From Salegentibacter sp. R32 (GTDB taxonomy: Bacteria > Bacteroidota > Bacteroidia > Flavobacteriales > Flavobacteriaceae), in NCBI RefSeq assembly GCF_008692195.1, contig NZ_RXOM01000029.1, positions 1-36,955 of the forward strand: a stretch of DNA of 36,955 bases, given 5' to 3'. Positions 16,971 to 24,298 of the stretch are shown here, in pieces. The notes beneath the pieces are model-generated. The model saw only the letters and a program-made list of their open reading frames with translations. It was not told the origin of the DNA and made no database searches. The stretch's first letter is position 1. Each line of letters begins with the position of its first letter. The position numbers were made by a program, and so were the translations under genes.

Positions 16971-18818
16971 ATGAGTAACACCAATAAAGATTTTAATGTA
17001 AAAGATTTAATAGATGTAGCTTTTAAAGAACAGGTTTGGTTACCTGAATTTCAACGTCCCTTTGTGTGGGATAAAAATCAAGTACGATTACTTATAGATA
17101 GTTTGCAACGTAATTATACAATCAGTTCTATACTTATCTGGAAAGGTGGGGACGAGTTGGCAAGACGTGCGGTAGGGGCTAAAGTTAAGGATATAAAAAT
17201 ACCTGAAGATAAACCAGAAGATGTTACATATTTATTAGATGGTCAACAACGTACTACAGCCTTAACCTTAATATTTACAGGTAAAGAAATTTATAGAGGA
17301 AATAATACGCGTAAAAAAGAAAAATTAAATCTCTATTGGGATTCTGAGTATGATGGTGAAGATCCAGAATTAAGATGGGTATATGATGATGAGAAATTAG
17401 AAAACCCAGAAGATTCACAAAACCCAATAATGCTTAAAGAATTTTCTGAAAAGGAGTTATATTTAAAATATGGTCATCGTTTCGTTAAACTTAAACACGC
17501 TTATTATTTTGATTCCAAAGTAGTAGAAAAATGGTTTGATACAAACGATAAGGATGAACAAATAAAAATGTGGAGTTTTAAATATGAATATGATAGAAAG
17601 TTAGATGTATTAAAGCAAGAGATTTTATTTAGAAAGATTTACGAAATTGAGCAAAAAGGGTCATTAGAACAAGTTCTTGAAGTTTTTGAACGTATAAATA
17701 CAAGAAACACAAAACTTTCCATTTTCGATATTATGGTTGCCAAAACCTATCGTAAATTTGATGAAAGCTTCTTCGATTTACGCACATATTATACAATGAT
17801 TAATTATGAAGGTTATTTGAGTAATAACTTTTTTGATAATATTGAAAATTTAGAACTTGATAAAGTCAAGCCAATAGTTGATAATAAAGATATGTTACAA
17901 CTCACCACTATAATCTTAAAGCAACAATTTTTAGGCACAGCAGTTTTAAAATTAAATACAGACTTGTTAATGGCTAATACAAAGCTATTACATGATAAAT
18001 TTCACGTATTAGTTCAATTTATGGCAAATAACTTCTCAATAGAACCTACTGAGTTGGGCAGATATAATCCATTAATGAAATTTTTAGCAGGAGCCATATC
18101 ATATTTTAAAACTCTAAATGTTCAACAAAATGAATTTTTAAAATCTTGGTTTTGGAACACTCTTTTAAAGAATCGTTATCCTGGAGCACAAAGTGAAAGG
18201 ATTGCAAAAGATTTTTTATTATTGATTGACTCAAAAACTAACTTTACTCAAAAACTAGAAAAAATAATTAATGAAAACACTAGAAGCTTTAACTATTTAG
18301 CAAATTCATCTACAGATAACTTTCAATTGTTCGATGCTTACTATTCAAACAAAAGCCAACAAATTTATAGAGCAATTATATTGTTGCTAAAATCTAATCA
18401 CGCTAAAGATTTTTATAATGGTTTTAAGCCTTCAAGAAGTATTTCGGGTAAAAATAAATTAGAGGAACATCATATTTTTCCTAAAAAATCTATTTTGGGA
18501 AAGAAAATTATCAAACAATTTGAAAACCATAAATACGAAGATATAATTAATAATATTGCTAACATTGCATTATTGACTAAGGAAACAAATAACAGCAAAA
18601 TAGGTTCTAAATTACCAAGTGAATATATCAATGAATTTGAAGTAGAGTATAAAAAAGCAGGTAAAATAGATGAATTTATAGCAATTATGAAGTCTCAATT
18701 CATTAATGAAAATATGATTCAGCTTCTAAAAAATGATGATTTTGAAGGTTTTATGACAGAAAGAACCAAAATGTTATATAATCAAATAGAGAAACTTTGT
18801 AACAGCCTAAATCATTAG
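16971..18818 (+). CDS. DUF262 / HNH protein, GmrSD-like
   Basis: A 615-residue protein. The N-terminal DUF262 domain (ParB/Srx-like fold) shows LPEFQRPFVW (24-33), the NTP-site motif LLDGQQRTT (88-96) and FERINTRNTKLSIFD further on. The C-terminal part has an HNH-type nuclease signature of the DUF1524 kind, EEHHIFPKKS (498-507) followed by NIANIALLTKETNNSKIGS. This is the single-chain layout of GmrSD-like type IV enzymes, which cut modified phage DNA. It follows the TrlF-like gene by 36 bases and is the last gene of the presumed defence operon. Whether it cuts modified DNA or works as a subunit with TrlF/Res cannot be told from sequence. Confidence 0.88.
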   Translation: MSNTNKDFNVKDLIDVAFKEQVWLPEFQRPFVWDKNQVRLLIDSLQRNYTISSILIWKGGDELARRAVGAKVKDIKIPEDKPEDVTYLLDGQQRTTALTLIFTGKEIYRGNNTRKKEKLNLYWDSEYDGEDPELRWVYDDEKLENPEDSQNPIMLKEFSEKELYLKYGHRFVKLKHAYYFDSKVVEKWFDTNDKDEQIKMWSFKYEYDRKLDVLKQEILFRKIYEIEQKGSLEQVLEVFERINTRNTKLSIFDIMVAKTYRKFDESFFDLRTYYTMINYEGYLSNNFFDNIENLELDKVKPIVDNKDMLQLTTIILKQQFLGTAVLKLNTDLLMANTKLLHDKFHVLVQFMANNFSIEPTELGRYNPLMKFLAGAISYFKTLNVQQNEFLKSWFWNTLLKNRYPGAQSERIAKDFLLLIDSKTNFTQKLEKIINENTRSFNYLANSSTDNFQLFDAYYSNKSQQIYRAIILLLKSNHAKDFYNGFKPSRSISGKNKLEEHHIFPKKSILGKKIIKQFENHKYEDIINNIANIALLTKETNNSKIGSKLPSEYINEFEVEYKKAGKIDEFIAIMKSQFINENMIQLLKNDDFEGFMTERTKMLYNQIEKLCNSLNH

Positions 18819-18858
18819 TTTCAAGTTGTTTTTATGCTTTACACTATAAAACATAAAA

Positions 18859-18911
18859 TTAACTTAAAAGTGAAATAAATTTGTAAATTAACTTATAAGT
18901 GAATAAATTTG
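18859..18911 (+). promoter_or_regulatory. Tandem operator and promoter of the toxin-antitoxin-chaperone module
   Basis: Two direct repeats, TTAACTTAAAAGTGAAA (from 18859) and TTAACTTATAAGTGAA (from 18888), lie 29 bases apart and each ends in TAAATTTG. The first TAAATTTG (18876-18883) fits the TAnnTTTG -7 box. The second repeat contains the perfect palindrome ACTTATAAGT (18891-18900) and overlaps the GTG start of the toxin gene. A repressor bound here would block both transcription and translation initiation, as expected for an autoregulated toxin-antitoxin operon. Confidence 0.55.
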
Positions 18912-19423
18912 CACGTATAAAACCATTATTCAAATACAAAACTGTAGCATATTATTCTGTGGTTTTGGATGATAATGATAAAACATTGTATCAAGAGTTT
19001 GTGGAAAAACATACAATTGAAAATAAAAACAAGCTATATCATATTCAAAAATGGTTAAAAGAAATAGGGGAAAAATATGGAGCGCAAAATCGTTTTTTTA
19101 GAAATGAAGCAAAAAATGCGGATACTTCAGCATTACCACCGATCGGTAAAGACAGAAAACCATATTATATCGAATACGGTAAGAAAAAAGCGAATAACCT
19201 TAGATTATATTGTTTAAAAGCAAATTCAAATGTTGTTTTTCTGTTTAGTGGCGGTATTAAAACAAAACAAAAAGCACAAGATTGTCCAAATGTCAAAAAT
19301 CATTTTACATTAGCAAATAATCTTACAAAGGCAATAGATAATGCTTTTCGAGAAAAAGATATTATTTGGAATGAAGATTATACTTTAATTAATTGTAGTC
19401 AAGATTTTATACTCTATTATTAA
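18899..19423 (+). CDS. Putative toxin of a toxin-antitoxin-chaperone module
   Basis: A 174-residue basic protein starting with GTG inside an operator repeat. The second half (VVFLFSGGIKTKQKAQDCPN and the NHFTLANNLTKAID segment) recalls HigB/RelE-like toxins found beside XRE antitoxins in Bacteroidetes. The first half is a longer lysine-rich extension than in minimal HigB proteins. It is followed after 10 bases by an XRE gene and then a SecB-like gene, which is the order of the HigB-HigA-SecB toxin-antitoxin-chaperone systems. The toxin role is inferred mainly from this context; the RNase family is not certain. Confidence 0.55.
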   Translation: MNKFARIKPLFKYKTVAYYSVVLDDNDKTLYQEFVEKHTIENKNKLYHIQKWLKEIGEKYGAQNRFFRNEAKNADTSALPPIGKDRKPYYIEYGKKKANNLRLYCLKANSNVVFLFSGGIKTKQKAQDCPNVKNHFTLANNLTKAIDNAFREKDIIWNEDYTLINCSQDFILYY

Positions 19424-19433
19424 AAAAAATAAA

Positions 19434-19805
19434 ATGGAATTTCCTAAAGAAAACATACTTGATAATTGGTTAGAAGAAAACCAAAACCCTGAAATTGATA
19501 GATTTATTGAAAGAAATTTAGAAATCACACAAAAGGTATGTGCTATCCTTAAAAAGCGAAATATAAAGAAAACTGAATTTGCAAAAATGTTAGATAAGAA
19601 ACCTTCAGAGGTTTCAAAATGGTTATCTGGCTTACATAACCTAACACTAAAGAGTATTACAAAAATGGAAGTTGCCCTAGGGGTTAATTTAATGAATCCA
19701 GAACCTCAATACGTTTATTTAGGTATGGTTCAAGGCGGAGCACAAGATATTACTTCAGCTAAAAACGACTATGAGCAGAGTTATTATACACAAGATGCAG
19801 TTTAA
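19434..19805 (+). CDS. XRE-family antitoxin (HigA-like) with a C-terminal tail
   Basis: A 123-residue protein. An N-terminal helical region (to about 30) leads into an XRE helix-turn-helix: ICAILKKRNIKKTEFAKML-like segment, KKPSEVSKWLSGLHNLTLKS and ITKMEVALG (about 35-85). After the helix-turn-helix there is a tail of about 35 residues (PEPQYVYLGMVQGGAQDITS...) rich in aromatic and polar residues. In toxin-antitoxin-chaperone systems a tail of this kind (the chaperone addiction segment) makes the antitoxin depend on SecB. Its stop overlaps the next start in TAATG. It is the likely repressor of the operator at 18859-18911. Confidence 0.8.
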   Translation: MEFPKENILDNWLEENQNPEIDRFIERNLEITQKVCAILKKRNIKKTEFAKMLDKKPSEVSKWLSGLHNLTLKSITKMEVALGVNLMNPEPQYVYLGMVQGGAQDITSAKNDYEQSYYTQDAV

Positions 19806-20236
19806 TGGCAGAAAATTTAATAGTTCCAGAAAAAATTAAATTGTTTCATATTGATGTTGTTAATACATATATTAATGATATCACTATAACAGATAATTTA
19901 AGTCTTGAATTTAGTGTTGCTCATAACACAAAACATAACCTTGAAGATGAAAGAGTCAAAATTGAATTGTTTATAAACTTGCTATCAAATGAAGAGATAG
20001 GTGTTAAGTTTCATATAGATTTCCATTATCAGATTGAAGATTTAAAAGATCAATATAATTTGAATGAAAATGAATCACCAATTTTTTCAGGTCAGTTTAT
20101 AGCAACATTACTGGGTATCAGCTTTTCAACAGCACGTGGTATTATTTTCCAACAATTGCAAGAAACCAATTTTAAAGGAATGGTTTTACCAATAGTTTCA
20201 CCATTCAAAATGCTTGCTTCGAGAAAAGAAGAATAA
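19805..20236 (+). CDS. SecB-like chaperone of a toxin-antitoxin-chaperone module
   Basis: A 143-residue acidic protein. Its C-terminal part (FSTARGIIFQQL and NFKGMVLPIVSPFKML) follows the SecB pattern of an ARxxI helix, then F...L.LP.V and a final hydrophobic helix. The N-terminal half has the alternating strands of the SecB fold. SecB-like proteins in such operons bind the tail of the XRE antitoxin, protect it from proteolysis and help it neutralise the toxin. The one-base overlap with the antitoxin gene supports tight coupling. Similarity to housekeeping SecB is weak, so this call relies on pattern and gene order together. Confidence 0.55.
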   Translation: MAENLIVPEKIKLFHIDVVNTYINDITITDNLSLEFSVAHNTKHNLEDERVKIELFINLLSNEEIGVKFHIDFHYQIEDLKDQYNLNENESPIFSGQFIATLLGISFSTARGIIFQQLQETNFKGMVLPIVSPFKMLASRKEE

Positions 20237-20241
20237 TCCTC

Positions 20242-20296
20242 ACATAATAAAATTCAATTTATTGCTAAGGCAAGAAACCTTTGTATTTTATTATGT
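20242..20296. terminator. Inverted repeat after the chaperone gene, candidate terminator
   Basis: ACATAATAAAAT (20242-20253) and ATTTTATTATGT (20285-20296) are perfect 12-base complements separated by 31 bases, starting six bases after the chaperone stop. The inner loop has a further small AAGG/CCTT pairing. The stem is AT-only and no long T-run follows, so termination is plausible but not certain. Confidence 0.4.
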
Positions 20297-20951
20297 TCCA
20301 CACGCCATTGCGCAGTTGTTTTTTAAGTCATAATAGTTGTAGCCAATCCAAATATGGCACATTACTTATTTTATTAACTTTTTTACTTTTAGATAGCAGA
20401 TTAATAAAAAAGTAAAGAGCCATTTCCTACGCTCAAACAACTATTTCGCCATAAAAACAACCCCAAGCTATGTTACATAATGCGCTGTTATAATAGCAGC
20501 CGCTACACCAACCGCATCATCAAAGCTGTAGTTATAACGCCATTATGTAAAATATCCGCTCTTCCAACGCTCACTTTCAAACACATCAATTAAAACACTT
20601 AATTCATTCGAACTGCACAAAACCACTACTAAGTTCAATTATTCCTTAGCTCAAGTCTTTTTTTTTCTCATTTCATTAAGCACATTAATTGTCCACTTTT
20701 CCCCACCACCCAAGAAATAGGATATAAAAAAATAGGCTTATAAAGTTTAGTCATACGCCATAGCACATTACTTTTTCTCGTTCCTCAAAAAAGAAATACG
20801 CTATCGTCTGTCAGTCCTGTATGAGTAGCTTATTTAAATGCTGTTTTATCAAACAACTATTTAAAACGCTACCCATACAAACGCACCATCCATCGCTCAA
20901 TTCGGTAAAAACCTATTTTTTTAAGTGCCAATTCCCCAGAAAAGAGGAACA
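20297..20951. other. Non-coding region with a large inverted repeat, possible origin or transfer/recombination site
   Basis: No convincing gene is present over about 650 bases. A strong inverted repeat pairs TTACATAATG (20473-20482) with CATTATGTAA (20541-20550), extended inward by TGTTATAA and TTATAACG. Short repeats such as GCACATTACTT (near 20356 and 20759) also occur. Stretches of this kind near excisionase-like genes in Bacteroidetes elements often hold replication or transfer origins. With a rolling-circle-type Rep gene on the element, a single-strand or double-strand origin here is a reasonable guess. Confidence 0.4.
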
Positions 20952-21287
20952 TCAAGGAAATTTAGGCAGTTTTCTTTGAATATAATCAGAAGTCATTTTC
21001 TCAATCTCGGTTGAAGTAATTATTTTGTTTTCTAAAACCCAAGCATCTATTTCTTTTTTATCAAAATAAAGCTTTTTCCCACGTTTTGCGTGAGGTATAT
21101 CTTTATTGCTTGTCATTTTATATAAAGCAGATAAAGACAAATCTAAATAGGCTGAAAGTTGTTTTATATTCATAATTGTAGTAGTAGCAATTCCTACGTC
21201 GCTGTTACTGTTTATTCTGTAAATGTTTTCGAGTAAAGCTTCTATACGTTCCAATCTTTGATTAATAATTTCAAAAGGGTTTTCCAT
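20952..21287 (-). CDS. Excisionase-like helix-turn-helix protein
   Basis: A 111-residue protein. A short N-terminal coiled segment (EIINQRLERIEALLENIY) precedes a helix-turn-helix of the excisionase family: MNIKQLSAYLDLSLSALYKM, then IPHAKRGKKLYFDKKEIDAWV, the standard wing signature. This type is common in Bacteroidetes integrative elements as an excision factor or regulator. It is the only leftward gene inside the element and lies between two non-coding regions with inverted repeats, consistent with a DNA-architecture role. Confidence 0.85.
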   Translation of the reverse strand: MENPFEIINQRLERIEALLENIYRINSNSDVGIATTTIMNIKQLSAYLDLSLSALYKMTSNKDIPHAKRGKKLYFDKKEIDAWVLENKIITSTEIEKMTSDYIQRKLPKFP

Positions 21288-21704
21288 AGTTTTAAATTTA
21301 AATTTGAACTATAAAAAATAATAAAAAAGAAAACGAAGATATGTGGCTTCCTACAGCCAACGCTAAATGCCGAAAAGGTCAAGTCCTACGGGTTTTGGAT
21401 AAAACTTTTTCTAAAAAACATTAATGATTAGATTGACACATAAACGAAATAAAAACTTTTACCCAAAAACCTTGTCTGCATTATCCACGCCACCTTGCCA
21501 TATTGCTTTCTTTTTTTTCATTTTTTCTTTTAAAAATATATAGGGGCAAAGAAAAAGGGGGCAAGTAAATGCAAAGGGTTCTATAATAATTGTTGTACTT
21601 GATGAAGATTTTATATTTGTTTAAAGGTCTAAAACATAGTTATGTTTAGTCCGAGTTAAGTCCGTACCAAATCCGAATGTGTAACATTAAAAATTATATA
21701 TGCT
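21288..21704. other. Non-coding region with an inverted repeat, between the excisionase-like and DUF6266 genes
   Basis: About 420 bases without a gene. GGTTTTGGATAAAACTTTTT (about 21391-21410) pairs, with three mismatches, with AAAAACTTTTACCCAAAAACC minus its last base (21451-21470). TTGTTGTACTT at 21590-21600 resembles the candidate arm-site repeats found at the element ends. Otherwise I see only the promoter described separately. Confidence 0.4.
21590..21619 (+). promoter_or_regulatory. Putative promoter of the DUF6266 gene
   Basis: TTG (21590-21592) and TATATTTG (21612-21619) are separated by 19 bases, matching the Bacteroidetes -33 TTG / -7 TAnnTTTG arrangement. The transcript would have a leader of about 80 bases before the ATG at 21705. 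Confidence 0.5.
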
Positions 21705-22346
21705 ATGGGCAAAATTTCACAAGGAATCTTAGGAGGACTATCTGGTAAAGTAGGAAACGTTATCGGAGGTAATTGGAAAGGAATTGACTACATCAGAATT
21801 AAACCTTCAAGTGTGGCAAATCCAAGAACTGAAGGACAAGTTAATCAAAGAACCAAGTTTTCAAGCGTGTTAGAGTTTCTTCAACCTAATAAGGATTTTT
21901 TGAAGGTGGGTTACAAGAATTTCGCTAATAAAAGAACGGAATTCAATTCTGCTATGTCTTATTTATTAAGTAATGCGATCACCGGTAGCGCACCCAATTT
22001 TACAGTTGACTACGCTAATGCTCTATTAAGCCGAGGAAGTCTCTCAGGGGTCTTAAATGGCACTACAGATTTAGCAAATGCAGGTCAAGTTGATTTTAGT
22101 TGGGGAGATAACTCAACAGAAGGAAATGCAAACGCAACCGACAAGGCTATGGTATTAGTTTACAATCCTTCAAAAAAAGAATCTACATATATTCTTGATG
22201 GCGCTACAAGAATTACTGGAGCGCAGACAGTAATTATACCAAACACTTATGCAGGGGATACAGTTGAGCTGTTTATGGCATTTGTTTCGGCTGATGGTAG
22301 TAGAGTGTCAAATAGTATCTATTTAGGCTCTGGTACGGCAAGTTAA
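21705..22346 (+). CDS. DUF6266 family protein
   Basis: A 213-residue protein starting MGKISQGILGGLSGKVGNVI and continuing GGNWKGIDYIRIKPSSVANP, TEGQVNQRTKFSSVLEFLQP, with an Ig-like C-terminal half (VLVYNPSKKESTYILDGATR). This is the pattern of DUF6266, a Bacteroidetes family of unknown function often carried by mobile elements. There is no signal peptide. It has its own promoter and a strong terminator, so it is a single-gene unit at the right end of the element, which suggests a moron-like accessory gene or a structural or surface function. I do not assign a role. Confidence 0.85.
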   Translation: MGKISQGILGGLSGKVGNVIGGNWKGIDYIRIKPSSVANPRTEGQVNQRTKFSSVLEFLQPNKDFLKVGYKNFANKRTEFNSAMSYLLSNAITGSAPNFTVDYANALLSRGSLSGVLNGTTDLANAGQVDFSWGDNSTEGNANATDKAMVLVYNPSKKESTYILDGATRITGAQTVIIPNTYAGDTVELFMAFVSADGSRVSNSIYLGSGTAS

Positions 22347-22368
22347 AAACTACTAAATAGAGGTAAAG

Positions 22369-22396
22369 AAACCGCTCTCAAAAGGGGCGGTTTTTT
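22369..22396 (+). terminator. Rho-independent terminator of the DUF6266 gene
   Basis: AAACCGC (22369-22375) pairs with GCGGTTT (22387-22393) around a loop, and the T-run continues to 22396. It lies 22 bases after the DUF6266 stop. Confidence 0.8.
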
Positions 22397-22440
22397 GTTT
22401 CAAGAAGTTACTGTAAAGGGTACAATATAAGGTTTAGAAA

Positions 22441-22473
22441 GTTATACCTATGTTGTACCTTTTTTGTTATACC
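22441..22473 (+). repeat. Candidate integrase arm-site repeats, right end
   Basis: GTTATACC (22441-22448), TGTTGTACC (22451-22459) and TTTGTTATACC (22463-22473) occur 48-80 bases inside the right attachment core. They match the TTGTTGTACC repeats found inside the left junction and are plausible sites for the arm-binding domain of the integrase. Confidence 0.45.
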
Positions 22474-22520
22474 ATTTTTAAACTTAATAATAACAATAGA
22501 TACAGAGTTTTATTTACATA

Positions 22521-22536
22521 ATACGGTGTTGCCCAC
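22521..22536 (+). repeat. Putative attR core fused to the displaced attC right box
   Basis: ATACGGTGTTG (22521-22531) repeats the left core at 3980-3990. It runs into GTTGCCCAC (22528-22536), which is the exact complement of GTGGGCAAC at 23212-23220. This is the right box that palindrome D lacks. Confidence 0.65.
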
Positions 22537-22541
22537 AGTTT

Positions 22542-22775
22542 TTATATTTTTTTTAGATGACTTTCTAAAACGCTCATCATTCCAGAATATTCGATTTTAT
22601 TATTTAATTCGGCTTTCTTTATCATAAATAGATAATCCATATTTTCATCGGGATAAATTTCTTTCCGATTATATGGGTCTGTTTTTGGTTTATATGCTTT
22701 TTCTTTTGTTCCAATAATAATGCCTTCTTTTCCAGTTAAAAGGTTTGTTACTTTCTCGCCAATTGAATATTTCAT
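22542..22775 (-). CDS. Small protein of unknown function, SH3-like beginning
   Basis: A 77-residue protein. The first part (YSIGEKVTNLLTGKEGIIIG) has the look of a small beta-barrel (SH3/KOW-like) with G-rich turns. The rest is mixed and charged. It follows the 137-residue gene by only five bases and shares its cassette, so the two are a unit. I do not recognise the family; a toxin-antitoxin-like or phage-defence pair is possible but unsupported. Confidence 0.65.
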   Translation of the reverse strand: MKYSIGEKVTNLLTGKEGIIIGTKEKAYKPKTDPYNRKEIYPDENMDYLFMIKKAELNNKIEYSGMMSVLESHLKKI

Positions 22776-22780
22776 TTTAT

Positions 22781-23194
22781 TTAGTTTATGTTAATTTCAT
22801 TATAGGCTTTTAAGATTCTTTCTACTTTATTCTGACGGCGAAATCTACCATCTAAATCTTTGTGTAAATCAAGTTCTTTTTTTAACGAATTAATTCCTTT
22901 ATGAACTTTTTCAAAATTAAAATTCCCATCGTATACCAATTCTTTAAAGTCCGCTGGTTTTAAGTCAAAATATAAAAATATGTACTTCAATTCTTTTTCA
23001 GTCAGACTAATTCGAGAATCACCACTTGGAAGAACTTTCACATTGATATAATCAAAATAAATTTCTTTTTTTGCGTTTTTTGATTGCTTAAAACTCTTTT
23101 TACCTTTAATTTTATTTCTTTTCGAAGTAGTTTCAATAAATCCTTTATTAATTAGGATATTTTCTAATTCGGCATCTGCTTTAAATTCTTTCAT
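22781..23194 (-). CDS. Protein of unknown function, first gene of a two-gene cassette
   Basis: A 137-residue, very lysine-rich protein (NKIKGKKSFKQSKNAKKEIY) with helical C-terminal half (KELDLHKDLDGRFRRQNKVE). No signal peptide or membrane segment is visible and I recognise no family. The start lies about 20 bases from the cassette edge and no promoter box is obvious, so expression may depend on read-through from cassettes to the right. Confidence 0.65.
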   Translation of the reverse strand: MKEFKADAELENILINKGFIETTSKRNKIKGKKSFKQSKNAKKEIYFDYINVKVLPSGDSRISLTEKELKYIFLYFDLKPADFKELVYDGNFNFEKVHKGINSLKKELDLHKDLDGRFRRQNKVERILKAYNEININ

Positions 23195-23211
23195 CGATTT
23201 TTTTTTAAATT

Positions 23212-23347
23212 GTGGGCAACGGTCTTGTATAACAATCAGTTGCGGGTTGGTTGAGAACTAAGATAGCTAAAATTCCCGACTTTTATGCTTGTACGGTTGT
23301 GTCCGCAGGACACAAAGCCGCAATTGTTGTTATACGGTGTTAGCACC
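23212..23347. repeat. attC-like palindrome E
   Basis: The left box GTGGGCAAC (23212-23220) closes the two-gene cassette and the right box GTTAGCACC (23339-23347) opens the next. The arms are almost identical to sites A and F, including the perfect GTATAACAA/TTGTTATAC stem and the GTGTCC-GCA-GGACAC apex hairpin. The stop codon of the membrane-protein gene lies inside the right arm. Confidence 0.85.
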
Positions 23348-24295
23348 AGTATTTTTACTTTTACTTAATCTTATAATAAGGTATAAGAATATAACCAATG
23401 TAATTAAAAATCTAAATAACATTCCAATCAAATTTTCTTCATTTACGAAATAATTTTTCATTATAATTAATAATTCTAAAATCAACGAATATATTAGAAT
23501 ACCAATACAAATCAATGAAAACATTTTTTCGTTTTTAAAGTTTGCACCTATTACAATTCCAAAAATTGTCAAAAATACCGCAAGAAAACTATTTAAGTAA
23601 AGTTCACTTTTTTTCCAAAAAGATCTTCTTAGGTTTTTTTCTACAACTTCAATTTTTACAATTTCTGATTGTAACTTGAATAAGTCTCTTTGATTATAAT
23701 TGTTTATTAAATTATTTAAGGCAAAGCCATAATCAAGAATCTCTTTTTCAGAGAAATTTTTTGTGATAATACTGTCTGGAATTTTTTTAGATAAATTAGT
23801 TATTATTTCTTTTTGATATTTTTTATTCTTTTCCAAAGAATCTGAATAATGATTTATTTCATCAATATCCATCACAATTAAATTATTTTTTTTAAAAAGA
23901 TTTTCCGTTTCTAATCTTTCCTTACTACTAAATACTTCATTCTGTACTTTTTCGTATCTATTTACTAAAGAGTAGATTTCTAATTTAGGAAGAAAATTGT
24001 TTGAAAGTATAAAAGTTACCCCTCCCAGAATTAGAGATGTCAATAATCCGAATTTGAAGATTTTCGATAATAGATACCTCTGTTTCGATAAACTTGCTGT
24101 GACCAATATTATTGATAAAAAAACACTAAAATTAATTAAAGAAGGAGCTTGATTAATACTTACTATAATTCCATTTTTAATGTCAAATCCGTATTCATCA
24201 TAATATAAACTAATAGTTTCAATAATTAATGAAAGATAATAAACTGAAAAACTTATTATAAATAATGGGATAAATTTTCGAAATATTTTGTTCAT
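23330..24295 (-). CDS. Six-helix membrane protein, LptF/LptG-like layout
   Basis: A 321-residue protein when started at the ATG at 24295 (MNKIFRKFIPLFIISF). The open frame extends nine codons further upstream into the attC-like site, which I consider spurious. Three membrane helices come first (about 9-30, 48-66, 79-98), then a soluble region of about 130 residues, then three more helices near the C-terminus. This 3 + 3 arrangement recalls LptF/LptG-type permeases, but the soluble domain is short and no motif confirms it. The last codons and stop (TAA 23332-23330) are within palindrome E, so the C-terminal tail is encoded by the recombination site. Confidence 0.75.
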   Translation of the reverse strand: MNKIFRKFIPLFIISFSVYYLSLIIETISLYYDEYGFDIKNGIIVSINQAPSLINFSVFLSIILVTASLSKQRYLLSKIFKFGLLTSLILGGVTFILSNNFLPKLEIYSLVNRYEKVQNEVFSSKERLETENLFKKNNLIVMDIDEINHYSDSLEKNKKYQKEIITNLSKKIPDSIITKNFSEKEILDYGFALNNLINNYNQRDLFKLQSEIVKIEVVEKNLRRSFWKKSELYLNSFLAVFLTIFGIVIGANFKNEKMFSLICIGILIYSLILELLIIMKNYFVNEENLIGMLFRFLITLVIFLYLIIRLSKSKNTGANTV

Positions 24296-24298
24296 ATT

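Larger units (their letters stand above)
3980..22531 (+). mobile_element. 18.5 kb integrative element carrying a defence cargo
   Basis: The segment between the two ATACGGTGTTG copies begins with an integrase gene. It includes a phage-type Rep gene, two excisionase-like helix-turn-helix genes and cargo: type III restriction-modification, TrlF-like, DUF262/HNH and a toxin-antitoxin-chaperone module. It contains no relaxase, conjugation or capsid genes that I can recognise, so it is probably a non-conjugative integrative element or phage satellite that uses helpers. Gene orientation differs from the surrounding cassettes: most element genes point right and all cassette genes point left. Confidence 0.75.
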
